Part shown: piece by piece, positions 17,027-24,958 of the stretch
How positions within the stretch are numbered: the stretch's first letter is position 1
Layout: every line of letters starts with the position of its first letter
From: Candidatus Protochlamydia phocaeensis
Lineage (GTDB): Bacteria; Chlamydiota; Chlamydiia; Chlamydiales; Parachlamydiaceae
Assembly (NCBI RefSeq): GCF_001545115.1
Contig: NZ_FCNU01000031.1
Span: 124,001 to 188,000 of the forward strand
Direction of reading: 5' to 3'
DNA: 64,000 nucleotides
Translations under genes and position numbers: made by a program
Notes under the pieces: generated by a model
Database searches by the model: none
What the model saw: the letters and a program-made list of their open reading frames with translations, nothing else
What the model was told of the DNA's origin: nothing

Positions 17027-17980
17027 ATGAAGCTCAATAATATTCTTGAAGCAATAGGCAAAACGCCCTGTGTGCGGCTAAATCGAATCGGCCAAGATCT
17101 CGATTGCGACCTTTATGGCAAGTGCGAATTTTTGAATCCAGGAGGTTCTATCAAAGACCGCATCGCCTACCAAATGGTTGAAGAGGCTGAAAGAACAGGC
17201 AGAATCAAGCCCGGCGATACGCTTATTGAAGCAAGCTCCGGTAATACGGGAATCGGCTTTGCCTTGGCAGGAGCGATTAAGGGGTATAAGGTCATCATTA
17301 CAATGCCTGCCAAGATGAGCCATGAAAAAGAGGTGGTCATTGAGGCCTTGGGTGCAAAAATTTACCGCACTCCAACCGAAGCCGCTTGGGATTCGCCTGA
17401 AAGCCATATTTCGCTTGCCAAAAAACTGGCGAAAGAGCTGCCTAACGCTCATTTTCTCGATCAATACAGCAATCCCGCCAATCCCGCTGTCCATTATGAA
17501 ACGACTGCTCAAGAAATCTTGGATGACATGGGCGATCAGCTTGCCATGGTCGTGATCGGCGTGGGAACAGGCGGAACCATCACTGGTGTTGCCAAGCGAT
17601 TAAAAGAACGCATGCCCCAAGTGAAAATTGTAGGCATTGACCCCTATGGGTCTATTTTAGGAGGCGGAACAGATATCCATCCCTATAAAGTTGAAGGCAT
17701 CGGATATGATTTCATTCCCCCTGTATTGGACAATCGCTTGGTAGATGAATATGTCAAAGTCAATGACCAAGACTCTTTCTTAATGGCCAGGCGTCTAATC
17801 CGAGAGGAAGGCTTATTAGTTGGCGGCTCTTCCGGCTCTGCCGTCTGGGGTGCTCTGCAAGCGGCCAAAAGCCTAAAAAAAGGGCAGCGATGCTTGATCA
17901 TCCTACCAGACAGCATTCGCAATTATCTTTCCAAATTCGTCGATACTCGTTGGATGCAAGAACAAGGATTTCAAGTTTAA
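17027..17980 (+). CDS. Cystathionine beta-synthase, catalytic core only
   Basis: PLP enzyme joining homocysteine and serine (or serving as a cysteine synthase homologue). The sequence follows eukaryote/Mcc-type CBS closely: IGKTPCVRLN, NPGGSIKDRI with the PLP lysine at about 43, EASSGNTGIGFALA (PLP phosphate loop), DSPESHISLA, VGTGGTITGVAKRLKE, YEVEGIGYDFIP-like text, and GGSSGSAVWGALQAA. At 317 aa it has neither the heme N-terminus nor the C-terminal CBS regulatory domains, so it is probably constitutively active. A strong AAGGAGG lies upstream, and the next gene is a gamma-family partner 19 nt on, which favours the transsulfuration role. Confidence 0.9.
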   Translation: MKLNNILEAIGKTPCVRLNRIGQDLDCDLYGKCEFLNPGGSIKDRIAYQMVEEAERTGRIKPGDTLIEASSGNTGIGFALAGAIKGYKVIITMPAKMSHEKEVVIEALGAKIYRTPTEAAWDSPESHISLAKKLAKELPNAHFLDQYSNPANPAVHYETTAQEILDDMGDQLAMVVIGVGTGGTITGVAKRLKERMPQVKIVGIDPYGSILGGGTDIHPYKVEGIGYDFIPPVLDNRLVDEYVKVNDQDSFLMARRLIREEGLLVGGSSGSAVWGALQAAKSLKKGQRCLIILPDSIRNYLSKFVDTRWMQEQGFQV

Positions 17981-17999
17981 CTTTAATGCGAGACTTCCC

Positions 18000-19166
18000 A
18001 TGACTAAACAGCCTTACGCGATCGCTACACGCGCTATTCATGCCGGCCAAGAGCCGGATCCTACAACCGGCGCCATTATGACGCCGATTTATGCGACTTC
18101 TACTTATGTCCAGGAAAGCCCAGGAAAACACAAAGGATTTGAATATTCGCGCACCGGCAACCCAACACGCTTAGCTTATGAGCGCTGCATGGCTGATTTG
18201 GAAGGCGGACGATGTGGTCTGGCTTTTGCCTCAGGAATGGCAGCCATTGCCACTACTCTAGAAATCTTGAAACCCGGCGACCATGTGATTGTATGCGATG
18301 ATGTCTATGGGGGAACCTATCGCCTATTCGAAAAGGTTCGCAAGCGATCCGCCGGACTTCAGGCTTCTTTTGTCGACCTGTCTTCGCCAGATAAAGTTGA
18401 AGCGGCCATTCGGCCGGAAACGCGCATGATTTGGGTTGAAACGCCAACCAATCCCCTGCTCAAATTAATTGACCTCAAGCAAATTGCCACTATCGCACGC
18501 AAACATAATCTGATTGCCGTGGCGGATAACACCTTTGCCACGCCTCTTATTCAGCAGCCTTTGGCTTATGGCTTCCATTTAGTCGTGCATTCAGCTACAA
18601 AATACTTGGGCGGTCACTCCGATATTATCGGCGGCGTCATTGTGATCGGCGAGGATACGGCTTTGGCTGATCAATTAAAATTTCTGCAAAATGCCGTCGG
18701 AGCCATAGCCAGTCCATTCGACAGTTTCTTGGCTTTGCGCGGGCTCAAGACATTGGCCGTTCGCATGGAACGGCATTGCCAACAAGCGATGGAACTAGCT
18801 GATTGGCTAAGCCAGCATCCCAAAGTGCAGCGCGTCATTTATCCGGGACTTCCTTCTCATCCCCAGCATGCTTTGGCCAAAGAGCAGATGCGCCATTTTG
18901 GCGGCATGATTTCCGTGCAGCTCAAAGGCTCCTTAGCTGATACGCTTCGCATGTTAGAGCGCTGCCAGCTATTTGCTTTGGCCGAAAGCTTGGGCGGAGT
19001 AGAAAGCTTGATCGAACATCCGGCCATTATGACGCATGCCAGCATCCCTCCCGATCAGCGCGCGCGGTTGGGCATCACAGATAATTTCATCCGCCTCTCG
19101 GTCGGTATTGAAGCCGTCGAGGATTTGCGCGCAGATTTAGACCACGCTTTGCAAGAGATTGAATAA
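18000..19166 (+). CDS. Cystathionine gamma-lyase/synthase
   Basis: Cys/Met metabolism PLP enzyme of 388 aa. Landmarks: TRAIHAGQEPDPTTGAIMTPIYATST, FEYSRTGNPTRLAYE, LAFASGMAAIATTL, the PLP lysine in SATKYLGGHSD (about 198), GLKTLAVRM, and the C-terminal LGGVESLIEHPAIMTHASIP. Paired with cystathionine beta-synthase, it should split cystathionine into cysteine, 2-oxobutanoate and ammonia (reverse transsulfuration, as with mccA/mccB). A gamma-synthase (MetB) cannot be excluded from sequence alone. The stop lies 5 nt from the stop of the convergent monooxygenase-like gene. Confidence 0.9.
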   Translation: MTKQPYAIATRAIHAGQEPDPTTGAIMTPIYATSTYVQESPGKHKGFEYSRTGNPTRLAYERCMADLEGGRCGLAFASGMAAIATTLEILKPGDHVIVCDDVYGGTYRLFEKVRKRSAGLQASFVDLSSPDKVEAAIRPETRMIWVETPTNPLLKLIDLKQIATIARKHNLIAVADNTFATPLIQQPLAYGFHLVVHSATKYLGGHSDIIGGVIVIGEDTALADQLKFLQNAVGAIASPFDSFLALRGLKTLAVRMERHCQQAMELADWLSQHPKVQRVIYPGLPSHPQHALAKEQMRHFGGMISVQLKGSLADTLRMLERCQLFALAESLGGVESLIEHPAIMTHASIPPDQRARLGITDNFIRLSVGIEAVEDLRADLDHALQEIE

Positions 19167-19171
19167 GCTTG

Positions 19172-22018
19172 TTAAACAGACATAAACGGAAGGCAATGAA
19201 TAAGCAGGCTAATGGTTGGTGCTAACGTTGCCTCTTCATAAGCCATTTTACTTAAGATAGGTGTCATTTCCTCAATTGCCTTGGCATTCACTAGATGAGG
19301 AAAATCAATTAAATTCTTTATGAAGGCATTTAGCTTTTTAGCTTCTGCATGCGTCAAGGAATGCTGCCAGGACGCATCTAAGCCTTTTACCGTTTTCCCC
19401 TGGCTTTTCCATTGCGCTTTTAAATTTTCAGTAAGAATGCGCCCCTGTTCTTTCATGAATTGCTCTTCCGAAGAAGAAAAAGAAATAAAAGAAGAAGATC
19501 CATGCGTGTGATTTAATTCAGCTTTATCTGCGATGAGTTGAAAATTGCGCGCCTCTTCTCTTGTTAATACCCCTTCCCTTATTCCGCGATCAAGATAGCG
19601 AGATAAAAGTTCTGTCCCCGTCCGATAAAGAGAACGCTCTCTCAACCCTTGATTGATCATCTTATCTTGATAAAATTGATGCATCCAATTATGACAGCTA
19701 AGAGCCGTTTCGTTCATTCCGCCTAAATGGCCAAAACTAAATAAAAACTGATCCGCAAGTATCTCTTCAATAGCAGTCTTACAGCCATAGCCGCTATAAG
19801 GATCGGTCGTATGACTTGCATCCCCCCTTAAAGCAAAAGGCGTTTTTCCCACTTGAACTAAACTTTGCTCCGCTTTTCCAACAAAGATATCGACCAAAAA
19901 GTTTTTTTCTACAGACATTTGCTGAATAGAATGGTTTTTGCTCATTAAACTGCTGACAACATCGAGCAGCCCATGCATGTGCTGCGCTCTTTGGGTGAGA
20001 ACCTCTTCTTGCTGTCTTTTCAACTTTTCAAATTCTAATTTAAGCGATTCTAGTTTCTGCTCCAGCTTGGCTTTTTTATCTCTATTGCTCTCTTTTTTAA
20101 TCTTCTGCTCAGTTTTACTAATTTTGAAAGCGGCCGTATTTACTTTATCTTTATAGGAATCAATAAAGGTTTGCTCTTTCTCTCTCAACACTCGAATTAA
20201 ATAGTCATGGGCAGGAACTTTTCCTTTTGCTTCATTCCCCTTGTCTGAAAGAGGAAGATCAAGACCCGGGACAAAGTCATGCTCAGGTATACGAAAAATT
20301 GCGGTTGGTCCTCCTTCAGCAACATGTCCATATGCCTTTTCCAATGACACTTGAAAAACCAAGGCATAAATCCCTACTGCAGCAGCTAATGCCACTCCTC
20401 TTAAAAAGTTATGCACGCGATACATGAGGCTATGAAAAGAAGAAGGAGAAGCAATAGCGTTAAAGGTCGTATAAGCAATCTGAGTTGTCTTTGCTAAGAT
20501 CACTCTAGAAATTCCAAGCATGGCACGAGTCGGGCTAGAAGCTCCGTCAGTCGCCACTACCATAGAGGGATAAATGGTTTCCTCTCGGCCATTGTGGTGT
20601 TTAATTTTGACTTCTGCTTGTCCCTCTCCATTCTTGGTAATGGAAAGCGGCTCTGTTTGAAATGAAATATTTTTCGTGTGATCTATTTCAGCCAAAATTT
20701 GCATGAAATATTTTTCCACATCTCCAATTTGAATTTCTACCAAGTTAGGCTTTAAATGCCCAAAACTCGCCTTTCCATCTCTATCTGCTGCTGAAATGAG
20801 TCCTAAAAAGAGTAAAATGGACACATCTTTTGGATCCCCTTTTCCAAAAGTAATCACATTGCTCCGCTTAGCGATTTCATTAGAACGTTTTTCGATAACT
20901 CGATAATCATGACCGGTAAAGCCTAAAGCAAAGGCCCTAATCAGTCCTCCTGGCCCGCCCCCAATCACAAGAACTTCTTTTTCCGCTTGTTTTTCTACCT
21001 TAGATAAAATATGCCTCAAGCCTTCCATTTTTACCTGATATAAAAACGTCTTCAGCTCTTTGGTCGTCGCTAATTCATGTGCTTTTTTTTCAAAGAGAGG
21101 GACACCATCCCAAAATTCTTCTTTAGCGTGTTTAGTAACGGTTTGCTCCGTTTTTATAAGTCCGCAAAGCGCATTAAATGCCCGATTTGTTTTGTCTTCT
21201 TGCGAATGGGATTGAAAATCGAGAAAATCAAGAGGAGCCTCGAAAGGATTATGCAAAATTTGTTGACTTTTGACATAAAAATGCATTTTACTTTCAATTG
21301 ACCACTGAGCAAAAGGAACCTGCTCTTGAAGCTCAGGCAGATGCGCGCTTAAATCCTTCAGTAACTCTTTTTTTCCTCTAAAGGTTCTTTCCACTAAATC
21401 AATTTCATGTTTGACGAGGGCTGCTATTTCAGTTAATTTTTCCTCTTTACTTCCCTCTACTTTTAGGTAAAAATCTTTTAATTTACAGAAGTCGGCATAA
21501 GTGATGGGTTCACCGATAACATGCCCATGCCGTTTTAAAATATTCTGCAAATGTTCAAAGTTTTCTGCTAAATATGGGTGTTCAATAGTCAATTCATTCA
21601 ATGTGTGTTCAAAAGAAGAAACGCCCTTTAATTCCCTCGTTCCGTACAGTTGCTCGCGATTGGTCATGATTTTTTCTTGCTCAGCAACTTTTTTCTCTAA
21701 TATCTGTAGTTCGATCTTTAATTCTTTTAATTTTGCTAATGTGGAACTATCCGTTTTTTTATCTTTTAACCATCTAATTGCTTCCTTGCAAACTTCAATT
21801 TGATCGGTTAGAACTTGATGCCACTGAGCGATGTCCGGTTGCTCCGTCTTTCCCTCTAGTTCTACCTTAGCAATTTCCTTGATGCGATTAATTTTAAACA
21901 TTCCTGACTCAAAAGAAGACATCACTTTTGTTCTTCTTTGAGAAGAACTTTCTTCTAAAGGAATCATATCCTTGATTTGTTGCTCTTTCGTTGGAAAATT
22001 ATAACTATTTTGAATCAT
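19172..22018 (-). CDS. FAD monooxygenase-like protein with coiled coils
   Basis: Large protein of 948 aa. N-terminal about 340 residues are helical and charged, with coiled-coil runs (about 60-125) and no known domain. The FAD-binding Rossmann motif VLVIGGGPGGLIRAFALG lies at about 347-364, followed by VIEKRSNE, the D-G-type strand VVATDGASSPTRAMLG (about 485-500), a hydrophobic segment ALAAAVGIYALVFQVSL (about 541-557), a second coiled coil (about 625-690), and the second FAD motif RGDASHTTDPYSGYG (about 729-743). This is the aromatic-hydroxylase/MICAL-like architecture. I cannot name its substrate. No clear RBS, and AT-rich upstream. The unusual coiled-coil additions suggest a host-interaction role (inference). 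Confidence 0.7.
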   Translation of the reverse strand: MIQNSYNFPTKEQQIKDMIPLEESSSQRRTKVMSSFESGMFKINRIKEIAKVELEGKTEQPDIAQWHQVLTDQIEVCKEAIRWLKDKKTDSSTLAKLKELKIELQILEKKVAEQEKIMTNREQLYGTRELKGVSSFEHTLNELTIEHPYLAENFEHLQNILKRHGHVIGEPITYADFCKLKDFYLKVEGSKEEKLTEIAALVKHEIDLVERTFRGKKELLKDLSAHLPELQEQVPFAQWSIESKMHFYVKSQQILHNPFEAPLDFLDFQSHSQEDKTNRAFNALCGLIKTEQTVTKHAKEEFWDGVPLFEKKAHELATTKELKTFLYQVKMEGLRHILSKVEKQAEKEVLVIGGGPGGLIRAFALGFTGHDYRVIEKRSNEIAKRSNVITFGKGDPKDVSILLFLGLISAADRDGKASFGHLKPNLVEIQIGDVEKYFMQILAEIDHTKNISFQTEPLSITKNGEGQAEVKIKHHNGREETIYPSMVVATDGASSPTRAMLGISRVILAKTTQIAYTTFNAIASPSSFHSLMYRVHNFLRGVALAAAVGIYALVFQVSLEKAYGHVAEGGPTAIFRIPEHDFVPGLDLPLSDKGNEAKGKVPAHDYLIRVLREKEQTFIDSYKDKVNTAAFKISKTEQKIKKESNRDKKAKLEQKLESLKLEFEKLKRQQEEVLTQRAQHMHGLLDVVSSLMSKNHSIQQMSVEKNFLVDIFVGKAEQSLVQVGKTPFALRGDASHTTDPYSGYGCKTAIEEILADQFLFSFGHLGGMNETALSCHNWMHQFYQDKMINQGLRERSLYRTGTELLSRYLDRGIREGVLTREEARNFQLIADKAELNHTHGSSSFISFSSSEEQFMKEQGRILTENLKAQWKSQGKTVKGLDASWQHSLTHAEAKKLNAFIKNLIDFPHLVNAKAIEEMTPILSKMAYEEATLAPTISLLIHCLPFMSV

Positions 22019-22345
22019 AAAAAAATTAAAATTAAAAAATAATATTTGTATAATTTTATTTTATCACATTAATAATTGTTAAACAAAAACAAATTTACCC
22101 AAACAAAAAAAGCAACTAATCGAGAATTAAATAGAATTTTTAGTCAATAAAAAGGCTTCTCAGACTTAAAATATTTTCAACGATGAAGATAGCAGATTCT
22201 AATACTAACTTACGTTTGATTTTTTTTACTCTTTCGACTCATTCTAATTTTATATTTAATCATTCACACAAACTAAATCATTAAATATTAATAGTTAATG
22301 AATTTCAAAATCCCCTCTTAGAGCAAATTTTTATTGGTCTTTTTC
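22019..22345. other. AT-rich gene-free gap
   Basis: About 330 nt of AT-rich sequence between the FAD-enzyme start and the end of the zinc-ribbon gene. No reading frame, tRNA or strong hairpin seen. It must contain the promoter of the monooxygenase-like gene. Confidence 0.4.
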
Positions 22346-22702
22346 TTATTTGCTTTCCCATTTCATTCCACTATAAAAAACTAGGAGCATTCCCATTAAA
22401 AAACAGGCTCCAACGGGAAATAAAAAGTGGCTTATAGGGGAAGAGTCGATTAAGGGATAAATAATAAAAAAAGAGCCCAATAATCCATAAATGGCGGCCA
22501 TTCTATAATAATTGGACCGTGTGATTTTATAGACCTTTTTATTCTTTTGAATAATTGCATTGATTTCCTTGACGGCTTGCTCGCAAGAATTCCGGCAGGC
22601 AATTCCATTCCCCACATCAATTGCACATTGTGTGCATACGCCTTTATTGCAATTCTTACAAATTCCACTAGCTGCTGATTCCCGATGATAATAACAATTC
22701 AT
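22346..22702 (-). CDS. B-box-like zinc-finger membrane protein
   Basis: Protein of 118 aa. The first 45 residues carry a Cys/His pattern C-x2-H-x8-C-x2-C-x4-C-x2-C, then a further pair of cysteines, like the small B-box zinc fingers found at the N-terminus of many bacterial membrane proteins. Two hydrophobic segments follow (about 70-85 and 90-112). Role unknown. It stands alone, with AT-rich gaps on either side and no RBS stronger than a weak A/G run. Confidence 0.7.
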   Translation of the reverse strand: MNCYYHRESAASGICKNCNKGVCTQCAIDVGNGIACRNSCEQAVKEINAIIQKNKKVYKITRSNYYRMAAIYGLLGSFFIIYPLIDSSPISHFLFPVGACFLMGMLLVFYSGMKWESK

Positions 22703-23131
22703 TTTTGTACCATTTCTGAATTGAATTTAAATAACAACCTGAGTTTAAAGCTTATTTTTCTCAAATGTGGATTAATTAAAGATAAAATTTAGAATAAGAA
22801 ATTAAAAAACATCGCTAAAAGCAGCTTTTGAAAAAGATGGGATTTCACATCGCCACTGACGAGGCTACTGCCCATGCATGACTTGCGTAGTTTATTTAAT
22901 TAGCAGGCCTTTTTCTTCTCTATGCCAGACAATTTTGAGTTTAATCCCTGCTCTAGGAATTTGACTGAGGCCATTATGAATTCAGCGATCGTCTATAAAT
23001 CATATTTATTTAAAATCAGAATAAACATAGTTTAAAAAATTCAATTATAAAAATACTATCTAAACAAGTAGCTCTTGATTTTTATATTTAATAAAAAAAA
23101 TAAAATACTCGAAATAAAATCCTTTATTCGA
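22703..23131. other. Gene-free gap before cyoE end
   Basis: About 430 nt, AT-rich, with no gene seen on either strand. It separates the zinc-finger gene from the cyo operon end. A stretch near 22960-22985 (GAGGCCATTATGAATTC) weakly resembles the palindromic repeat core. Confidence 0.35.
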
Positions 23132-23980
23132 TCAAGCCGTATCAATGGATAACATTACGCATAGGAGCGTTATTGTCACAAGCGAGAAACGAAACATGCT
23201 GCGCGCCCACAAGCGATTATTATCGCTCATAAAGCCCTGTATGCACAACCCGAGCCAAATAAGGCCTAACAAGGCTGCCATGAATAAGTAGGCATATCCC
23301 GTATAATGAAAAACTGTCGGCATAAGAGCGACAACAATGAAGGCAAGAATGTAAAGGAGCATATGGACTTTTGTCACATGCATTCCTTTTTTAATGGGCA
23401 GAACGGGAAGATCAGCTGCTTTATAATCATCGAACCGGTACATGGCAATCGCTAAAAAATGCGGCATTTGCCACAGAACTAAAATTAAAAATAGAATTAA
23501 AGCCCCCATATCGAAGCGGTTACTGGCCGCACAGTATCCAATTACGGGCGGAACAGCCCCTGAAAGGCTGCCGATAAGCGTTCCGTGAATGGAGCGATAT
23601 TTCCAAACGCCATAAAGACCCACATAAATAACAAACCCGGCAGCTGTAGTAAAGACAGCTAGCATATTGGTATACAAAGCCAGAATAAGAAATCCGCCTA
23701 TTCCTAAACAGCTAGCGAAGATAAGGGCATTGCTCCCCTTAATCAACTTCCGGGCAAGAGGGCGATGTTTAGTCCTTTCCATCTTCTCATCTGCTTCCCG
23801 GTCCAAGTAATTATTGAAAATGCCGGATGAAGCAACAACGAGGGAAACTCCTAATAAAGTGGCCAAAAGCAACCACACGTTAATATGTCCCCTTGAAGCC
23901 AAGGCAAATCCACCGGCAGCCGTCATGGCATTGCCCATGATGATTCCCGGTTTGGTAAGCATATAGTAGGTTTTAATCAT
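23132..23980 (-). CDS. cyoE: Protoheme IX farnesyltransferase (heme O synthase)
   Basis: UbiA-type prenyltransferase of 282 aa that farnesylates heme B to heme O for the bo3 oxidase. Landmarks: the first Asp-rich motif NNYLDREADEKMERTKHRPL (about 57-76, N-x3-D-x2-D form), the second region YRFDDYKAADLP, and about eight membrane segments. The last gene of the cyo operon; it starts 10 nt after the cyoD stop. Confidence 0.92.
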   Translation of the reverse strand: MIKTYYMLTKPGIIMGNAMTAAGGFALASRGHINVWLLLATLLGVSLVVASSGIFNNYLDREADEKMERTKHRPLARKLIKGSNALIFASCLGIGGFLILALYTNMLAVFTTAAGFVIYVGLYGVWKYRSIHGTLIGSLSGAVPPVIGYCAASNRFDMGALILFLILVLWQMPHFLAIAMYRFDDYKAADLPVLPIKKGMHVTKVHMLLYILAFIVVALMPTVFHYTGYAYLFMAALLGLIWLGLCIQGFMSDNNRLWARSMFRFSLVTITLLCVMLSIDTA

Positions 23981-23990
23981 TGGGAAAGCC

Positions 23991-24365
23991 TTATAAATTT
24001 CTCTGCTGCCTGAGGTCCATATTCATTTCCGGCATAACTCGATTGTCTAAAGTGAACATAATCCAGAGCGAGCCGAATGCTAAAATAACAACGACCATGG
24101 CCATAAAAAGAAAAGACAATGTATTCCAGTGAGGCTTGGATTCTTCACCCAAATGTAGAAAGTACAACACTTGAACGATCATTTGAATGACGGCAAGAAC
24201 AGCGATAGTGGCAATTAATGCCCACTTGCTAAGCATATGTTCGGTAACTAAAAAATAAGAAGCCAACGTTAAGACAAGCGAGACAATAAATCCGATTATA
24301 TAGGATGCAACAGAGGTTTTTTCCGGATTTGTCTCCGTTCCGCCCATACCAAATTCTTGTTTCAT
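23991..24365 (-). CDS. cyoD: Cytochrome bo3 quinol oxidase subunit IV
   Basis: Small membrane subunit of about 124 aa. I choose the ATG at 24365, whose ATGA overlaps the cyoC stop, rather than an upstream ATG at 24431 that would put 66 nt inside cyoC. Three hydrophobic segments (about 20-40, 48-70, 82-102) and HLGEESKPHWNTLSF are typical of CyoD/COX4-like subunits. It helps assemble the CuB site of subunit I. Confidence 0.88.
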   Translation of the reverse strand: MKQEFGMGGTETNPEKTSVASYIIGFIVSLVLTLASYFLVTEHMLSKWALIATIAVLAVIQMIVQVLYFLHLGEESKPHWNTLSFLFMAMVVVILAFGSLWIMFTLDNRVMPEMNMDLRQQRNL

Positions 24366-24958
24366 GTGAAGCTCCCCATCAAATACACAATCGTAAAAAT
24401 AAAGATCCAGATCACATCCAAGAAGTGCCAAAACAGGCTAAAGCACATCAATTTTCTCAAGTTTGCATCTGTTAAGCCATTAAAAAGAATGAGCGCCATA
24501 ACGACTATCATCCATAGTAAGCCAGAAGTGATATGCAATCCGTGTGTACCGACCAAGGTGAAATAGCTGGATAAAAATCCGCTTCTTTGCCAGCTATTTC
24601 CCTCTTGGACCATATGGACGAATTCCCTTAATTCCAAAGTCAAAAAAGAAAGGCCCAGCAAAAAGGTAATGCCAAATAAAGCATACACCTTTGCATACTC
24701 ATAGCGGCGAGCATATAACATGCCCAAGCCGCACGTAAAACTGCTTGTCAATAAAATGAGCGTTTCGATCAAAGCATAAGGCAAATCATACAACTCTCGA
24801 GAACTGGGTCCACCAAAAGTATTATTGTGCAAGACCGCGTAAGTGGCAAATAAAGTGGCGAATAAGATGCAATCACTCATCAAATAGAGCCAAAAGCCAA
24901 AAACAGTCCGTGAATAGACGTCCTGTGTATGATGTTGGGCGGTGATAGAATCTGTCAT
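24362..24958 (-). CDS. cyoC: Cytochrome bo3 quinol oxidase subunit III
   Basis: Membrane subunit of 198 aa with about five hydrophobic segments (COX3-like). Landmarks: FGFWLYLMSDCILFATLFATY (helix I), FTLVGTHGLHITSGLLW and FHLDVIWIFIFTIVYL-like C-terminus. Its start overlaps the cyoB stop by an ATGA. Subunit III stabilises the oxidase and proton uptake. Confidence 0.9.
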   Translation of the reverse strand: MTDSITAQHHTQDVYSRTVFGFWLYLMSDCILFATLFATYAVLHNNTFGGPSSRELYDLPYALIETLILLTSSFTCGLGMLYARRYEYAKVYALFGITFLLGLSFLTLELREFVHMVQEGNSWQRSGFLSSYFTLVGTHGLHITSGLLWMIVVMALILFNGLTDANLRKLMCFSLFWHFLDVIWIFIFTIVYLMGSFT

